Source of the DNA: Aurantiochytrium sp. KH105 | Taxonomy: Eukaryota; Sar; Bigyra; Thraustochytrida; Thraustochytriidae | Direction of reading: 5' to 3' | Assembly (NCBI GenBank): GCA_003116975.1 | Contig: BGKB01000168.1 | Location: forward strand, 1 to 64,000 | Length of the DNA stretch: 64,000 nucleotides | Part shown: piece by piece, positions 1 through 8,306 of the stretch | Numbering within the stretch: position 1 is the stretch's first letter | Layout: every line of letters starts with the position of its first letter | The notes under the pieces: generated by a model | Seen by the model: the letters and a program-made list of their open reading frames with translations, nothing else | Databases searched by the model: none | Told to the model about the DNA's origin: nothing | Program-made: the position numbers and the translations under genes

Positions 1-102
1 TTTCACGGGTAAAAGAATTTCACGCCCTCACATCACTCACGTGCCCACTGGAAAACGACCACCAACGGATAGAAAAGTTAAAAGAATTTCACGGAGTTTC
101 AC

Positions 103-182
103 GGTACCGATTTCACGGCATGACACGATGCAAAGGTACCGATTTCACGGCCTACAATCACGGCGAGGTACCGATTTCACGG
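103..182. repeat. Three copies of a 16-bp motif at 32-bp spacing
   Basis: GGTACCGATTTCACGG occurs at 103-118, 135-150 and 167-182, an exact 32-bp period with less conserved spacers. Related 'tttcacgg' fragments lie further left (about 15-25 and 85-103). No gene is visible in bases 1-457; the stretch is made of this repeat, the array at 275-338, and unassigned sequence. Function unknown. Confidence 0.8.
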
Positions 183-274
183 ACATCAGTAGAGACGCAG
201 CCAGCTAGACAGACGCAAAGACAAGGAGCCAGACAAGATAGATAGTATACACACAGACACCACGAAATGCCTTA

Positions 275-338
275 TGGGACGTCCCTGGAACGTCCTTGGG
301 ACGCCCTGGGACGCTCTGGGACGCCCTGGGACGCCCTA
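275..338. repeat. 11-bp tandem array, GGGACGCCCTG type
   Basis: About six imperfect units of GGGACGCCCTG run in tandem. A related 12-bp array (GGACGTCCCATA) lies at 3471-3549. Both arrays precede a GTGTGCG satellite and then the 3' end of the same gene family, so this appears to be one copy of a duplicated compound module. Confidence 0.8.
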
Positions 339-457
339 GAAGATATACATTGTGTAAATTAGCAAGCAAGCTAACTCTCTTAACACGTGTGCCTGAGTGA
401 GCGCTTACGTATGCGAAGGGGTGTGCGAAAGGTTGTGCGAAACTTGATTATTATTTC

Positions 458-765
458 TTATTTATTTATTATTTCTTGCTTGTTGTTTTGCACGATGCTG
501 TCAGCAATTTGTTTTGCACTTTTGTAAAATGCATCGCTCGATTCTGATGTGCATTCAACAAACTCAGGCCCTGCAATTTTGAAAAGAATAATTGCAGCAG
601 CGGTGATGACCTTATCAGCAGGTATATTTTGCAGACTTGATCAAAATTACTTCTACGCCATCGTCCATGAACTTCACGTGAATCGCTCGCGTAGAAACAG
701 ATGCAAAGAAAGTGATGCAGAGAGAGAGAATCGCTGTCAAGCGCGTGATCTTTTCTGGAAAACAC
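458..765 (-). pseudogene. Decayed copy of the 4067-4597 gene
   Basis: The minus strand at 458-634 reads LQNIPADKVITAAAIILFK, closely matching the C-terminus of the intact gene at 4067-4597 (MQNIPADKIITAAAIIVSK). The match continues through CTSESSDAFYKSAKQIADSI. Just upstream the match (RRSNFDQ against KDSAFDYK) sits in another frame, so a small deletion has shifted the frame. Further upstream in-frame stops appear and homology fades. This is a partial, frameshifted duplicate whose function was already unknown. The GTGTGCG-type flank at about 413-442 was duplicated with it. Confidence 0.7.
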
Positions 766-959
766 GCGACGATGGTAATGACAATTTCATTGGAAGTTTC
801 ATGGTTCTTTATGGCGTTCTCTTGGACGTCCTGAAGAGCACTCCATACGATGGCGAAAGTCCAGAAGAAGACAACATGGTGGATCTTGTGAACGAGTGCA
901 TGGCTCAGGCACTTGCAGCTTGCGATTGCGACTCGTTTCCAACTGAGCTGAACATGTAG
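606..959 (+). CDS. Doubtful small ORF, unknown
   Basis: An open frame of about 117 codons from an ATG at 606 overlaps the pseudogene on the opposite strand in its first part. The second half (VDLVNECMAQALAACDC) looks protein-like, but no family is recognised. It may be a non-coding remnant left by the rearrangement in this zone. Low confidence that it is a gene. Confidence 0.25.
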   Translation: MTLSAGIFCRLDQNYFYAIVHELHVNRSRRNRCKESDAERENRCQARDLFWKTRDDGNDNFIGSFMVLYGVLLDVLKSTPYDGESPEEDNMVDLVNECMAQALAACDCDSFPTELNM

Positions 960-1052
960 ATGTCGTATAAAAAATCAAAGAAGATCCAAGTAGCAAGCAA
1001 TTTTTTTATGAGTGTGGAAGCTTGCGAATTCGTTGGCACTTAAAGTTTCGAA

Positions 1053-2357
1053 TCAACGACGGGATCGGGCGTCTTCCCAAACAGACCTTGTTTCTGCTGC
1101 TTTCCACTCGAGGTTTGAGTAAAACTGGTCTCGATCCAACACGTACACAAAGGTGAGGTAATCCACGAATCCACCCTCCCTTTTTTCCGTTTGTGTGCCT
1201 TCCTTCATGAAAAATGAGATTATTTCGCAGTCAAGGGGTTCGAAGCCAGAGACTCTGACCCAAGCTCGCTCACGCACCTCTCCAAGACTGTCAGTCATAG
1301 TAGAGAAGTCCCGGTCCACGAATTCACGCACAGGCTCAATCATGTACCTAGGAAAGCGGTTGCGCGCGTACCCGTGTTGGTTGCGTCTGCCATCAAACCA
1401 GCGATGCAAGGTTGACGACAGGACCAAGCGATTATTGTCGTTGTCATCGATGCCTTCCACCTCCACTGCTGACTTGTGAACTAGGTGCGCACAGTCAGCA
1501 CTCCCGTTTAGAAGGTGAGTTGGTAGCTCAATCGACTGGAACTTGGCCAAGTCACCATCGGGCTCCACAGTGGTGTACACTGTGCTATCGCTCTCGCCAC
1601 AGCGCGCAGAGCCTGGCTCGTCATCAGAACGGTAGTCCCAAGAATGGATGTTCTGGATGTTTTCGATTTTTACGATTTCGGGAGTACTTATTTCGATGTT
1701 CTCAGAAGAGAATCCAAAACAAGTTGGCACGACTTCGCTAGAAAACATGGTTGCATCTCGATGGATAGTAAAGATAATCTCGAAGACCAGATCATCGCCC
1801 TCGTATCGAATGGCTGTCCTGTGCGCTGTGGCCTTATCTTCGATTACCATCGCATACCCAGCGTTGTTGGATACTGCAGAGTACACGTAGCGTCGCACGC
1901 CTTTGACACGTTGGCTCCCAATCAAACGACCAGAAACCTTGAAACGCCCCACATTGGTCTTTTGGCTCTTAATCTCAGCAACAATGTTCGCTTGGCCTCC
2001 TTCTTTGTGCAAACTTCCACCCATTTGATTGCGCAGCGCATCTTCTTTGGCGCTGAGACGGTCGCGCTCCTTTTCGAGATATTTGCGATAGTCTCGAGGT
2101 GTCTCGTGATACTCCTTTTCATCTTCATCAAGTGCTTCGAATGCAGCTTTCCACGAACTTATCTGGGCCTCTACATCATCAAGCTTTGCCTGTACGGCCT
2201 CGATCTCTTCTTGCAAGCGACGTACATCTTCTTCTGCTGCAGCTAGCTTGGCCAACTCGGCGGCTTCGTCGCCTTCATCTACAGTGGACAGGCGCTTGCG
2301 TCCATCACCTCCCCCGGCGCCATTACCTTTCTTGCGTGCGCGAAGAAGCGAAGCCAT
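1053..2357 (-). CDS. Coiled-coil protein with HNH-like C-terminal domain
   Basis: The 434-residue protein starts at an ATG. It has a charged N-terminus (MASLLRARKKGNG) and a strong coiled coil at about residues 35-115, rich in Leu, Glu, Lys and Ala. A region near residues 290-330 contains CAHLVHKS followed by DNNRLVLSSTLHRWFDGR. That second motif resembles the 'NgllL..dlHrlFD' signature of the HNH_2 family, with AHLVH in the place of the upstream His motif. A nuclease role is inferred from motif shape only, and the first catalytic His is not exactly conserved. The gene stands between two repeat zones. No signal peptide or membrane segment is visible. Confidence 0.7.
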   Translation of the reverse strand: MASLLRARKKGNGAGGGDGRKRLSTVDEGDEAAELAKLAAAEEDVRRLQEEIEAVQAKLDDVEAQISSWKAAFEALDEDEKEYHETPRDYRKYLEKERDRLSAKEDALRNQMGGSLHKEGGQANIVAEIKSQKTNVGRFKVSGRLIGSQRVKGVRRYVYSAVSNNAGYAMVIEDKATAHRTAIRYEGDDLVFEIIFTIHRDATMFSSEVVPTCFGFSSENIEISTPEIVKIENIQNIHSWDYRSDDEPGSARCGESDSTVYTTVEPDGDLAKFQSIELPTHLLNGSADCAHLVHKSAVEVEGIDDNDNNRLVLSSTLHRWFDGRRNQHGYARNRFPRYMIEPVREFVDRDFSTMTDSLGEVRERAWVRVSGFEPLDCEIISFFMKEGTQTEKREGGFVDYLTFVYVLDRDQFYSNLEWKAAETRSVWEDARSRR

Positions 2358-2480
2358 CCTTTGACCTCGCGCTGCGCTGAGCTACGCTGCGCTGCGCTGT
2401 GCTGCTGCACGTACGTCCTGGGATGGATGATACGCGGGCGTCGTCGCGACAACTGGTCTGCTGCTGTTTGCATTCACAAG

Positions 2481-2556
2481 GTCTTTTGCGTTGCGCAGCC
2501 AGGCTGGAAGCTTAACAATGTCTTTTGCGTTGCGCAGATAGGTTGGAAGCTTAACA
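2481..2556. repeat. 39-bp direct repeat, two copies
   Basis: GTCTTTTGCGTTGCGCAG plus the following GGNTGGAAGCTTAACA is present at 2481-2517 and again at 2520-2556 with few mismatches. The second copy runs into the stop codon of the truncated metalloprotease, so the duplication happened at that gene's 3' end. The adjacent 2368-2405 is a GCTGCGCT-rich stretch. Confidence 0.75.
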
Positions 2557-3549
2557 GCAAACACACCATAGGAAGCAACAGCAAAGTACGAGACTTGCGA
2601 GTCCACCACCAGCTGCAATGTAGATGACAATGGGATCGATATCGAGCAGTGTGGTCGTATTTACAGGTGATGCAGTTGGGTGTGGAGTGGGTAGTTTTGT
2701 TGGCAAATGTGTTGGATGAGGAGTGGGTACTTCATTAGGAGCTTGTGTGGGCAGTTTTGTTGGTAAATGTGTTGGATGTGGAGTGGGAATTTTTGTTGGT
2801 AAATGCGTTGGATGTGGAGTGGGCACTTCATTAGGAGCTTGTGTGGGCAGTTTTGTTGGTAAATGCGTTGGATGTGGAGTGGGCAGTTTTGTGGGATGTG
2901 GAGAGCTTCTTGGTGCCAGTCCCAGGTCTTTTTCTACACATTGTCCTGCTCCATCACAAGCGCCAAGAGCATTATCATCTGTGACGCAAAATACATCAAG
3001 TGGTGTGTATGTATTATTCAAAGGAGGATATCCAGTATATCCACACGAGAGAAAACTTGTGGTACCATCGTCATTCCCACAGAATGCATTGCAACCATGG
3101 TTGTACAACTCACAGTGAGTGAAATAGATCCTTCGTTGCGTTTGACACGGAGATAAACACTCGCCATTCATGCAAATTCCTTCTGTTGAGAAACCAGGTA
3201 GGTTTACTTCACATGCTGTGTCAGTTGGTTGTAAGTAGCCTTTTACACAACATTCGCTTGTTGACTTCAATCCATACTTGCTCTTCCAAACAGGTTGCAG
3301 CTTTGGTTTCAATATTATCTTGGTGGAGCATTCCACATCGGTACCAGAAATTAATTTACACTGTTGACAAATTGCGCCTGACTCATTATCTTGGCAAGAT
3401 GTCTCCCCTCTATTTTCGCACTCGCATTCCTCGTCTCCGGTGACCTCTAAATTTCCACATTCTTCGTCATCGTCCCATAGGACGCCCCCTAGGACGTCCC
3501 ATAGGACGTCCCATAGGACGTCCCATAGGACGTCCCATAGGACGTCCAT
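2551..3549 (-). pseudogene. 5'-truncated metalloprotease paralogue: disintegrin-like, PT stalk, TM
   Basis: The frame keeps the C-terminal half of the metalloproteases at 17.2-23.1 kb. It has a Cys-rich disintegrin-like region ([16 protein letters not shown] and [18 protein letters not shown]), a Pro-Thr stalk ([14 protein letters not shown] units) and a final membrane segment ending in Cys clusters. The signal peptide, prodomain and HExxH catalytic domain are missing. In their place the frame runs into tandem WDVL residues encoded by the 12-bp array at 3471-3549. The first ATG is at 3549 inside that array. Without a signal peptide this is probably a non-functional remnant, although the frame is still open. 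Confidence 0.75.
3471..3549. repeat. 12-bp tandem array, GGACGTCCCATA
   Basis: About six units of GGACGTCCCATA, slightly degenerate at the left end. On the minus strand each unit encodes Trp-Asp-Val-Leu, in frame with the truncated metalloprotease. The array marks the breakpoint at which the 5' half of that gene was lost. Confidence 0.85.
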
Positions 3550-3592
3550 CCTACTTGAGTGGCAGGCGACGGGCGCTGTCACACGCTCCGGG

Positions 3593-4015
3593 GGGTGCGC
3601 TGGGTGTGCGCTGGGTGTGCGATACAGGTGTGCGCTGGGTGTGCGATACAGGTGTGCGCTGGGTGTGCGAAACAGGTGTGCGCTACAGGTGTGCGATACA
3701 GGTGTGCGCTGGGTGTGCGAAACAGGTGTGCGCTACAGGTGTGCGATACAGGTGTGCGCTGGGTGTGCGATACAGGTGTGCGCTACAGGTGTGCGATACA
3801 GGTGTGCGCTACAGGTGTGCGCTGGGTGTGCGCTGGGTGTGCGCTACAGGTGTGCACTGGGTGTGCGCTTGGTGTGCGATACAGGTGTGCGCTGGGTGTG
3901 TACTAAACGTGTGTACTGGCGTGTGTGCTAAATGTGTGTACTAAACGTGTGTACTGGCGTGTGCAAAATGTGTGTACTGGTGTGTGTGTGCTAATGTGTG
4001 TGCGAAAGAGTGTGC
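3593..4015. repeat. GTGTGCG satellite with two interspersed unit lengths
   Basis: An 11-base unit (GTGTGCGCTGG) alternates irregularly with a 13-base unit (GTGTGCGATACAG or GTGTGCGCTACAG). After about 3905 it degenerates into GTGTGTACTAAAC and related units. Open frames across it, all built from repeated Val-Cys-Ala, are artefacts of the repeat. A short relic of the same satellite lies at about 413-442. The remainder of 3583-4066 is AT-rich and holds no gene I can see. Confidence 0.9.
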
Positions 4016-4066
4016 TAAACAATTCATAATGGTGAAATTGACAATTTATGAATTAGTTATTATTTA

Positions 4067-4597
4067 TTATTCGTTGGTCTCCGTTTCCAAAATGCTATTA
4101 GCAATTTCTTGTGCCTGTTGGTAAAATGCACCGCTTGACTCTGATGTGCATTCCACCATCTCCTCCCCCGCAATTTTGGAGACAATAATTGCAGCAGCGG
4201 TGATGATTTTATCTGCAGGTATGTTTTGCATGCGGAGTTTGTAATCGAATGCAGAGTCTTTTTTCGCGTTCGTCTCAGTAATGGGTGGAAATGAAAACCA
4301 GTATCCGATTGTGAAAAACGTGATGAGCATTTCATTATTTTCTTGGTTGAACTTGATATGTGCTCTCTTGTGCTCTTCAGAATCTCCATACTCTGTGTCC
4401 TGAACAATAACAGAGCTGTGCTTGGTCGTAAGATTAATGATTGCATTGAATATCTTTGACTTCAAATGGGTGGGGATTGAGCCGTATCCCTTTTTAAACT
4501 TGAGCGTTGTGTATCGAGGAATCACTTGCAGTATTCCTGGGTCGATTGTCTCGAATTCATCACCGGAGTCTTGAAAGTCCTCTTCCAGCACCCCCAT
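4067..4597 (-). CDS. Unknown protein, intact member of a duplicated family
   Basis: This 176-residue protein is taken from the ATG at 4597 (MGVLEEDFQDSGDEF); an upstream in-frame TTG is less likely. The N-terminus is acidic. The middle has a hydrophobic stretch (MLITFFTIGYWFSFPPI) and the C-terminus is helical (DKIITAAAIIVSKIAGEEM). A decayed second copy of its 3' end lies at 458-765, and both copies sit downstream of the same satellite types. I do not recognise the family. Confidence 0.65.
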   Translation of the reverse strand: MGVLEEDFQDSGDEFETIDPGILQVIPRYTTLKFKKGYGSIPTHLKSKIFNAIINLTTKHSSVIVQDTEYGDSEEHKRAHIKFNQENNEMLITFFTIGYWFSFPPITETNAKKDSAFDYKLRMQNIPADKIITAAAIIVSKIAGEEMVECTSESSGAFYQQAQEIANSILETETNE

Positions 4598-4686
4598 CTG
4601 TGCAAAACAAGCACAGCAGAGAGACCAACCAACCAATCACTTCTCCTATTTCTGGTCTGCATGAAATAATTTTCCAAAGCAATAAC

Positions 4687-4694
4687 TTGTGACA
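4687..4694. promoter_or_regulatory. TGTCACAA-type motif (inverted) in a divergent gap
   Basis: TTGTGACA lies between the divergent genes starting at 4597 (minus) and 4792 (plus). The same octamer or its complement recurs in gaps at 6407, 7820, 7852, 10827, 10905, 12553, 12585, 14248, 14283, 62345, 63917 (seven bases) and 63939. A regulatory role is inferred from recurrence in non-coding gaps. Confidence 0.4.
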
Positions 4695-4791
4695 TCACCA
4701 AATTGTTTTTTGCAAAAAAAAAATAAGGTACCGCAAAATGTAGTGCCCCGGGTGTACGAGCGAGCACAATAAACCTGCAACTCATTTGACG

Positions 4792-5070
4792 ATGATGCTT
4801 CACAAAAAGTTGTTTCTTCAAGTCACTCTTTTTATTTTTCTCGTGTATTTTGTTCGTGGTGACGAAATATACTGTGATAGTTATGGGATCCCACATGCTG
4901 CGCCTGGTGATGAAGAAAAAGTAAAAAAACTATTGCGAAATACGCTTATCACAGTATTTTGGTGCATCTTAGACAGTTCCACTAATCCTGCTGGTGACAC
5001 TCTCTCTGAGATCTTAATGGTGTTACTTATTAGTCGTCAAGTCTACATAGTTGTGACTCTTGTGTGGTAA
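4792..5070 (+). CDS. Small predicted secreted or membrane protein
   Basis: This frame of about 92 residues begins MMLHKKLFLQVTLFIFL, a clear signal-peptide-like segment ending near VRGDE. A short polar region with two Cys follows, and the C-terminus is hydrophobic (LMVLLISRQVYIVV). No family is recognised. The frame ends about 90 bases before the next likely start at 5162. It may be a small membrane protein or the truncated start of a longer gene. Confidence 0.45.
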   Translation: MMLHKKLFLQVTLFIFLVYFVRGDEIYCDSYGIPHAAPGDEEKVKKLLRNTLITVFWCILDSSTNPAGDTLSEILMVLLISRQVYIVVTLVW

Positions 5071-5161
5071 AATTATAATTTTGAGTCACATTATTTTTTG
5101 TGGTAAAATCTTTCGAGCCCACGTGTCTACCAGAAACGAAACGAAAGGTGTAAGATCGACC

Positions 5162-6352
5162 ATGATCATCCTTCTAGGAAGCGCTCCTGTTTATGATGGC
5201 TTGGTTCTTGATGCGACAACATGTCATGAATCCAACATGATACCTGAAGGTGTTTACGTGAGTGCCAAGGACATCCCAGCAACCGCAAAGTTCGCGCAGC
5301 GCCCCGAGTTTTATTTGTCCAATTCGAGGGTTTTGAATCCAGGTTCGAGTTGGAAATCTCCTTCGGACGTCTTGAATGACGTCCATGGACTTCTGCGGCT
5401 AATGAATTCTGATATCGAGAACATTGTGTGTTCGTCTATCACATTATATCTTTCACTGGGGACGAAGCACTGTGCTTTAATCGCTTCATCGTTGATGATT
5501 CTCGTCCATAGCATGGCTGTTTCTTCTCTTGACATCAACTTTGTACAACCTGGTTGTGTGATGCAAGATAAATTCTTTCGCCACAATTATAACGCATCAT
5601 CGGATGACAATTTGGATCTTGACTTTGCATCGTTTAGACTCGAATCTGTGCGTCTGAATTTATTGACGCTTTTCATATCTTCCCAATACAGCGTCTTTCG
5701 CACAGATTTGATGCTATTTGCTAACGACCATCAAGTTTCTGGGAAAATCGTTCTTTCGTCTGAGTTGAATGTGCCAACTGCGACACTTTTGAATTATCTC
5801 CTGCATGTGAAACAACGTCGAAAGCCAAGTTTGGTTATGCCGCTTCCATCTTCTGACTCGTTGAGAAATTTTCCTCGAATTAGTTTTAAGACGAGCGCAT
5901 ATCATCAATTGGAGTTCAGTCGAGCCACTTTGACATCTGCGACAGATACAATCTCAATCGATCAACTGGGTATTTTACTTAGCACGAACGTTTGGCGACG
6001 ATGCATCACATTTATTGTCGGTGCTGATGTTGAAATTTATGGAGGTGAATTCTACGAGTTGGGCACTACTTTTAGGCGACTTTTATCGTGTCCTGGATTT
6101 CTTGCTCCTGCTTCTTCAAACTGCAACCACCCATCTGCTGGTGGCACATTGATGCGCACGTTTGAGTTTGGTATCAACGTCTCAAAATCTAACTATTGTC
6201 TTACAAGAGACGCTGACTACAACAAATTGTGTGCCAAGCTGATTCATGTTTTCAGATCGATGCACACATTCAACAACATCATTCGTACGGTTCGTGTTCG
6301 CATGGGAACATCTCGTGAAGTTCTCGTTCTTCATTTTCCACACAATTTCTAA
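5162..6352 (+). CDS. Unknown ~396-residue protein, possibly distant to the 11-17 kb family
   Basis: The ATG at 5162 (MIILLGSAPVYDGLVL) is preferred over an upstream in-frame start at 5060 that overlaps the previous frame. The protein is globular with no signal peptide or membrane segment. Its end (NKLCAKLIHVFRSMHTFN) has a weak resemblance to a segment near the C-terminus of the tandem family at 11-17 kb (for example THAKLVFSVKYIMILR). The gene has the same orientation as that family, and TGTCACAA-type motifs lie in the surrounding gaps. Function unknown; the kinship is tentative. Confidence 0.7.
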   Translation: MIILLGSAPVYDGLVLDATTCHESNMIPEGVYVSAKDIPATAKFAQRPEFYLSNSRVLNPGSSWKSPSDVLNDVHGLLRLMNSDIENIVCSSITLYLSLGTKHCALIASSLMILVHSMAVSSLDINFVQPGCVMQDKFFRHNYNASSDDNLDLDFASFRLESVRLNLLTLFISSQYSVFRTDLMLFANDHQVSGKIVLSSELNVPTATLLNYLLHVKQRRKPSLVMPLPSSDSLRNFPRISFKTSAYHQLEFSRATLTSATDTISIDQLGILLSTNVWRRCITFIVGADVEIYGGEFYELGTTFRRLLSCPGFLAPASSNCNHPSAGGTLMRTFEFGINVSKSNYCLTRDADYNKLCAKLIHVFRSMHTFNNIIRTVRVRMGTSREVLVLHFPHNF

Positions 6353-6406
6353 ATCCATTTTGTTTTGTTAATCCAAAATTTATCTTGTGACCAACATCAC
6401 CATAAC

Positions 6407-6413
6407 TGTGACA
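6407..6413. promoter_or_regulatory. TGTGACA motif upstream of the 6453 gene
   Basis: TGTGACA is found 40 bases before the likely start codon at 6453, with a variant TTGTGACC at 6385-6392. It belongs to the recurring TGTCACAA family of intergenic motifs. Confidence 0.35.
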
Positions 6414-6452
6414 TGAATCGAGCGCTGGTTGTATGGATGCAGCAGAACTACA

Positions 6453-7037
6453 ATGCATAAGATCATGCGTACCCGTCGAGAATTAGAGTCAATGACAGCG
6501 TTTTACAATAAAAATGAGCCAATTTTCAGACCAGAGCGTGTTTTCGCGCCACAAACGCGCGATGAAAAAGAACTGTTGCTTTCTACATTAGCTCGCATGC
6601 CACGTGGATGTGAAAAGATCTCGAGTGAAATGTTCTTTCCATCGTCATTTACTGGTGATAATAAACGTGTCGATTGGCTTGAGAAGATGAAAGCTTCTGA
6701 TAAGACTCTATACGTTTTTCGAAGTGATAAATCGTCCACAGGCTACGTTCGAAAGAATCTTACTACTTCGAAAGCAGTGGTTGACACAGTCATGTATTAT
6801 CTGGTTTGTGGTGGTAAGAATACCACAATTTTTGGAGTGATGGATACAACGCTCAAGTGCTTTGCTTTTTGGTATTACCATCAGCTTGAATTCGAACTCG
6901 TTGAAGCTCTCAAATTGAATCGCCATCTCAGAGTGTGCCATCAAATTGAACATTTGGATGTACATGTTGTTGCATCGAGAACGTCGATTTCAAAAAATGT
7001 CGAAATCTTGCTTGAAAAATTGTTTCGTGTAACATGA
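6453..7037 (+). CDS. Unknown ~194-residue protein
   Basis: The first ATG in the frame is at 6453 (MHKIMRTRRELESMTAF). The protein is basic at the N-terminus and otherwise globular, with a hydrophobic patch (VMYYLVCGGKNTTIFGVM). No motif I can name. A separate short frame from an ATG at 6413 encodes MNRALVVWMQQNYNA and then stops just before this start. That could be chance, a leader peptide or a frameshifted N-terminus. Confidence 0.6.
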   Translation: MHKIMRTRRELESMTAFYNKNEPIFRPERVFAPQTRDEKELLLSTLARMPRGCEKISSEMFFPSSFTGDNKRVDWLEKMKASDKTLYVFRSDKSSTGYVRKNLTTSKAVVDTVMYYLVCGGKNTTIFGVMDTTLKCFAFWYYHQLEFELVEALKLNRHLRVCHQIEHLDVHVVASRTSISKNVEILLEKLFRVT

Positions 7038-7073
7038 ACCAATTCTTATTTTCAGACAAGAAGCAAAGCCGAT

Positions 7074-7094
7074 AGCAAAACCAAAAGCAAAACC
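7074..7094 (+). promoter_or_regulatory. Double AGCAAAACC motif
   Basis: AGCAAAACC occurs at 7074-7082 and 7086-7094, within an A-rich run about 60 bases before the ATG at 7151. The same nonamer lies immediately upstream of several enzyme genes (23720, 30518 and 43878). A core promoter or initiator element is the proposed role. Confidence 0.45.
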
Positions 7095-7150
7095 AAAACC
7101 AAATCAAAGAGAGAACAGATAGAAAAGAATCACCCGATAAGAACTAAAGA

Positions 7151-7816
7151 ATGCATCTCTATAGATATGTTCTTCGATTTGGTAGCGATGACTACGAGCA
7201 TTGCGTTGGAGTAATTAATGAAAGTGCCCAATTTTTCATTGGTCAATTCATGGCGCGTATTTTTATAAGAGTGGGTGTTTCAAGTGTTTTTGATGCAGAG
7301 AAAATAAACAAGTTGTCCAAAATGGAACGTGATGCGTTCATTGCGTATATTTCCAGTGTGCATTGGAAAGCAGTTCAACTGGAATCTGCGCAAAGTCTGG
7401 TAGATATGAGTTCCTGTGATAATCGTGCACATGGGATGCCGCATTTGGTCAAATTTTTTCATCGATTCTCTGCATTTATCCATGACAAGTTTCTCCTACT
7501 AGAGCACCATATTCAACGTGATTGCAAACAGGCGGACGATTTCTTCAGTGAATATCTTGGCGACTACGTGAAAGAATTCACTCTCGTTCAACTGGCATCT
7601 TTTGCAAAATATGTTTATGCCACTGTATTCGATGGTGCTGATGGATTTGATCTAGTCGTGATGCGTTCTTCTCGTCTGGTTGAAACATGTTTCAAGAAGA
7701 GAACATTTACGACAATCGCAATTGATCCCGAGTTTGATAAATTTGGAAATTCGTACATCATGAATTCAGTCAGCGAGCTCGCGAAATACAAAGATGTGTA
7801 TCTAACAATTCTATAA
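7151..7816 (+). CDS. Unknown 221-residue protein
   Basis: The frame starts at an ATG (MHLYRYVLRFGSDDYEHC) and encodes a soluble, mostly helical protein with no signal peptide. Aromatic and charged residues are evenly spread. I see no catalytic motif and no clear relation to neighbouring genes. It follows the double AGCAAAACC motif and is followed by TGTCACAA motifs at 7820 and 7852. Confidence 0.7.
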   Translation: MHLYRYVLRFGSDDYEHCVGVINESAQFFIGQFMARIFIRVGVSSVFDAEKINKLSKMERDAFIAYISSVHWKAVQLESAQSLVDMSSCDNRAHGMPHLVKFFHRFSAFIHDKFLLLEHHIQRDCKQADDFFSEYLGDYVKEFTLVQLASFAKYVYATVFDGADGFDLVVMRSSRLVETCFKKRTFTTIAIDPEFDKFGNSYIMNSVSELAKYKDVYLTIL

Positions 7817-7819
7817 AGA

Positions 7820-7859
7820 TGTCACAAAGCAACGTTAAAATTATATACTAGTGTCACAA
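7820..7859. promoter_or_regulatory. Two TGTCACAA motifs
   Basis: TGTCACAA occurs at 7820-7827 and 7852-7859, in the gap between the genes ending at 7816 and starting at 7917. The 32-bp spacing places both copies on roughly the same face of the DNA helix. Confidence 0.45.
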
Positions 7860-7898
7860 GTAAAGTCAGTAGGCGTGTTTGGCTAAAGCGTGATCGAA

Positions 7899-7907
7899 AG
7901 CAAAACC
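7899..7907 (+). promoter_or_regulatory. AGCAAAACC motif before the 7917 gene
   Basis: AGCAAAACC ends 9 bases before the ATG at 7917, the same close placement as at the recombinase gene. Confidence 0.45.
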
Positions 7908-7916
7908 AAAACTAAA

Positions 7917-8306
7917 ATGTTTATGATCATGGATATTCTTAGTGTATCTCAAGGATTTGTAGCTGCTTTGCAATATACATTGAACAGAAACGATGATAGG
8001 TCGAGATATATGGCAATGTTTTCAAAAAGTATCTATGAATTAAGAAGTGGATTGACGTTGAATCATGATTGCACGTGCATGGAAATTTTTGTTCGCTCTT
8101 GCTCTCGTCAGCAAGCCATTATGAATTCTGGTTTGCTTCGTGTTGATTCGCGTAAATTGGATATGATAGTTGTGGAGAGAACATTCATTGGCATCTTAAA
8201 TGGTTTGGAAAATAGCAATGGTGTTTATGGAGACTTATTGTGCATGGAAGAAGATGCAATCAATTCTTTGCGTTCAAGACTTCAAACGCAAATTTCAGTG
8301 TCTTGA
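7917..8306 (+). CDS. Unknown ~129-residue protein
   Basis: Taken from the ATG at 7917 (MFMIMDILSVSQGFVAAL). It is a helical soluble protein with two adjacent Cys (DCTCMEIF) and no recognised domain. Its last 25 bases overlap the 3' end of the convergent subtilisin-like gene, which argues for compact viral-type packing. Confidence 0.65.
   Translation: MFMIMDILSVSQGFVAALQYTLNRNDDRSRYMAMFSKSIYELRSGLTLNHDCTCMEIFVRSCSRQQAIMNSGLLRVDSRKLDMIVVERTFIGILNGLENSNGVYGDLLCMEEDAINSLRSRLQTQISVS

Noticed and set aside
3440-3944. Three overlapping plus-strand frames of repeated Val-Cys-Ala residues
   Set aside because: Pure satellite translation. All three frames are open because the unit lacks stops, and none has a non-repeat domain.
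28-4015. A CRISPR array among the left-end repeats
   Set aside because: The repeats are contiguous tandem units or a three-copy motif with related spacers. There are no unique spacers of regular length and no cas genes.
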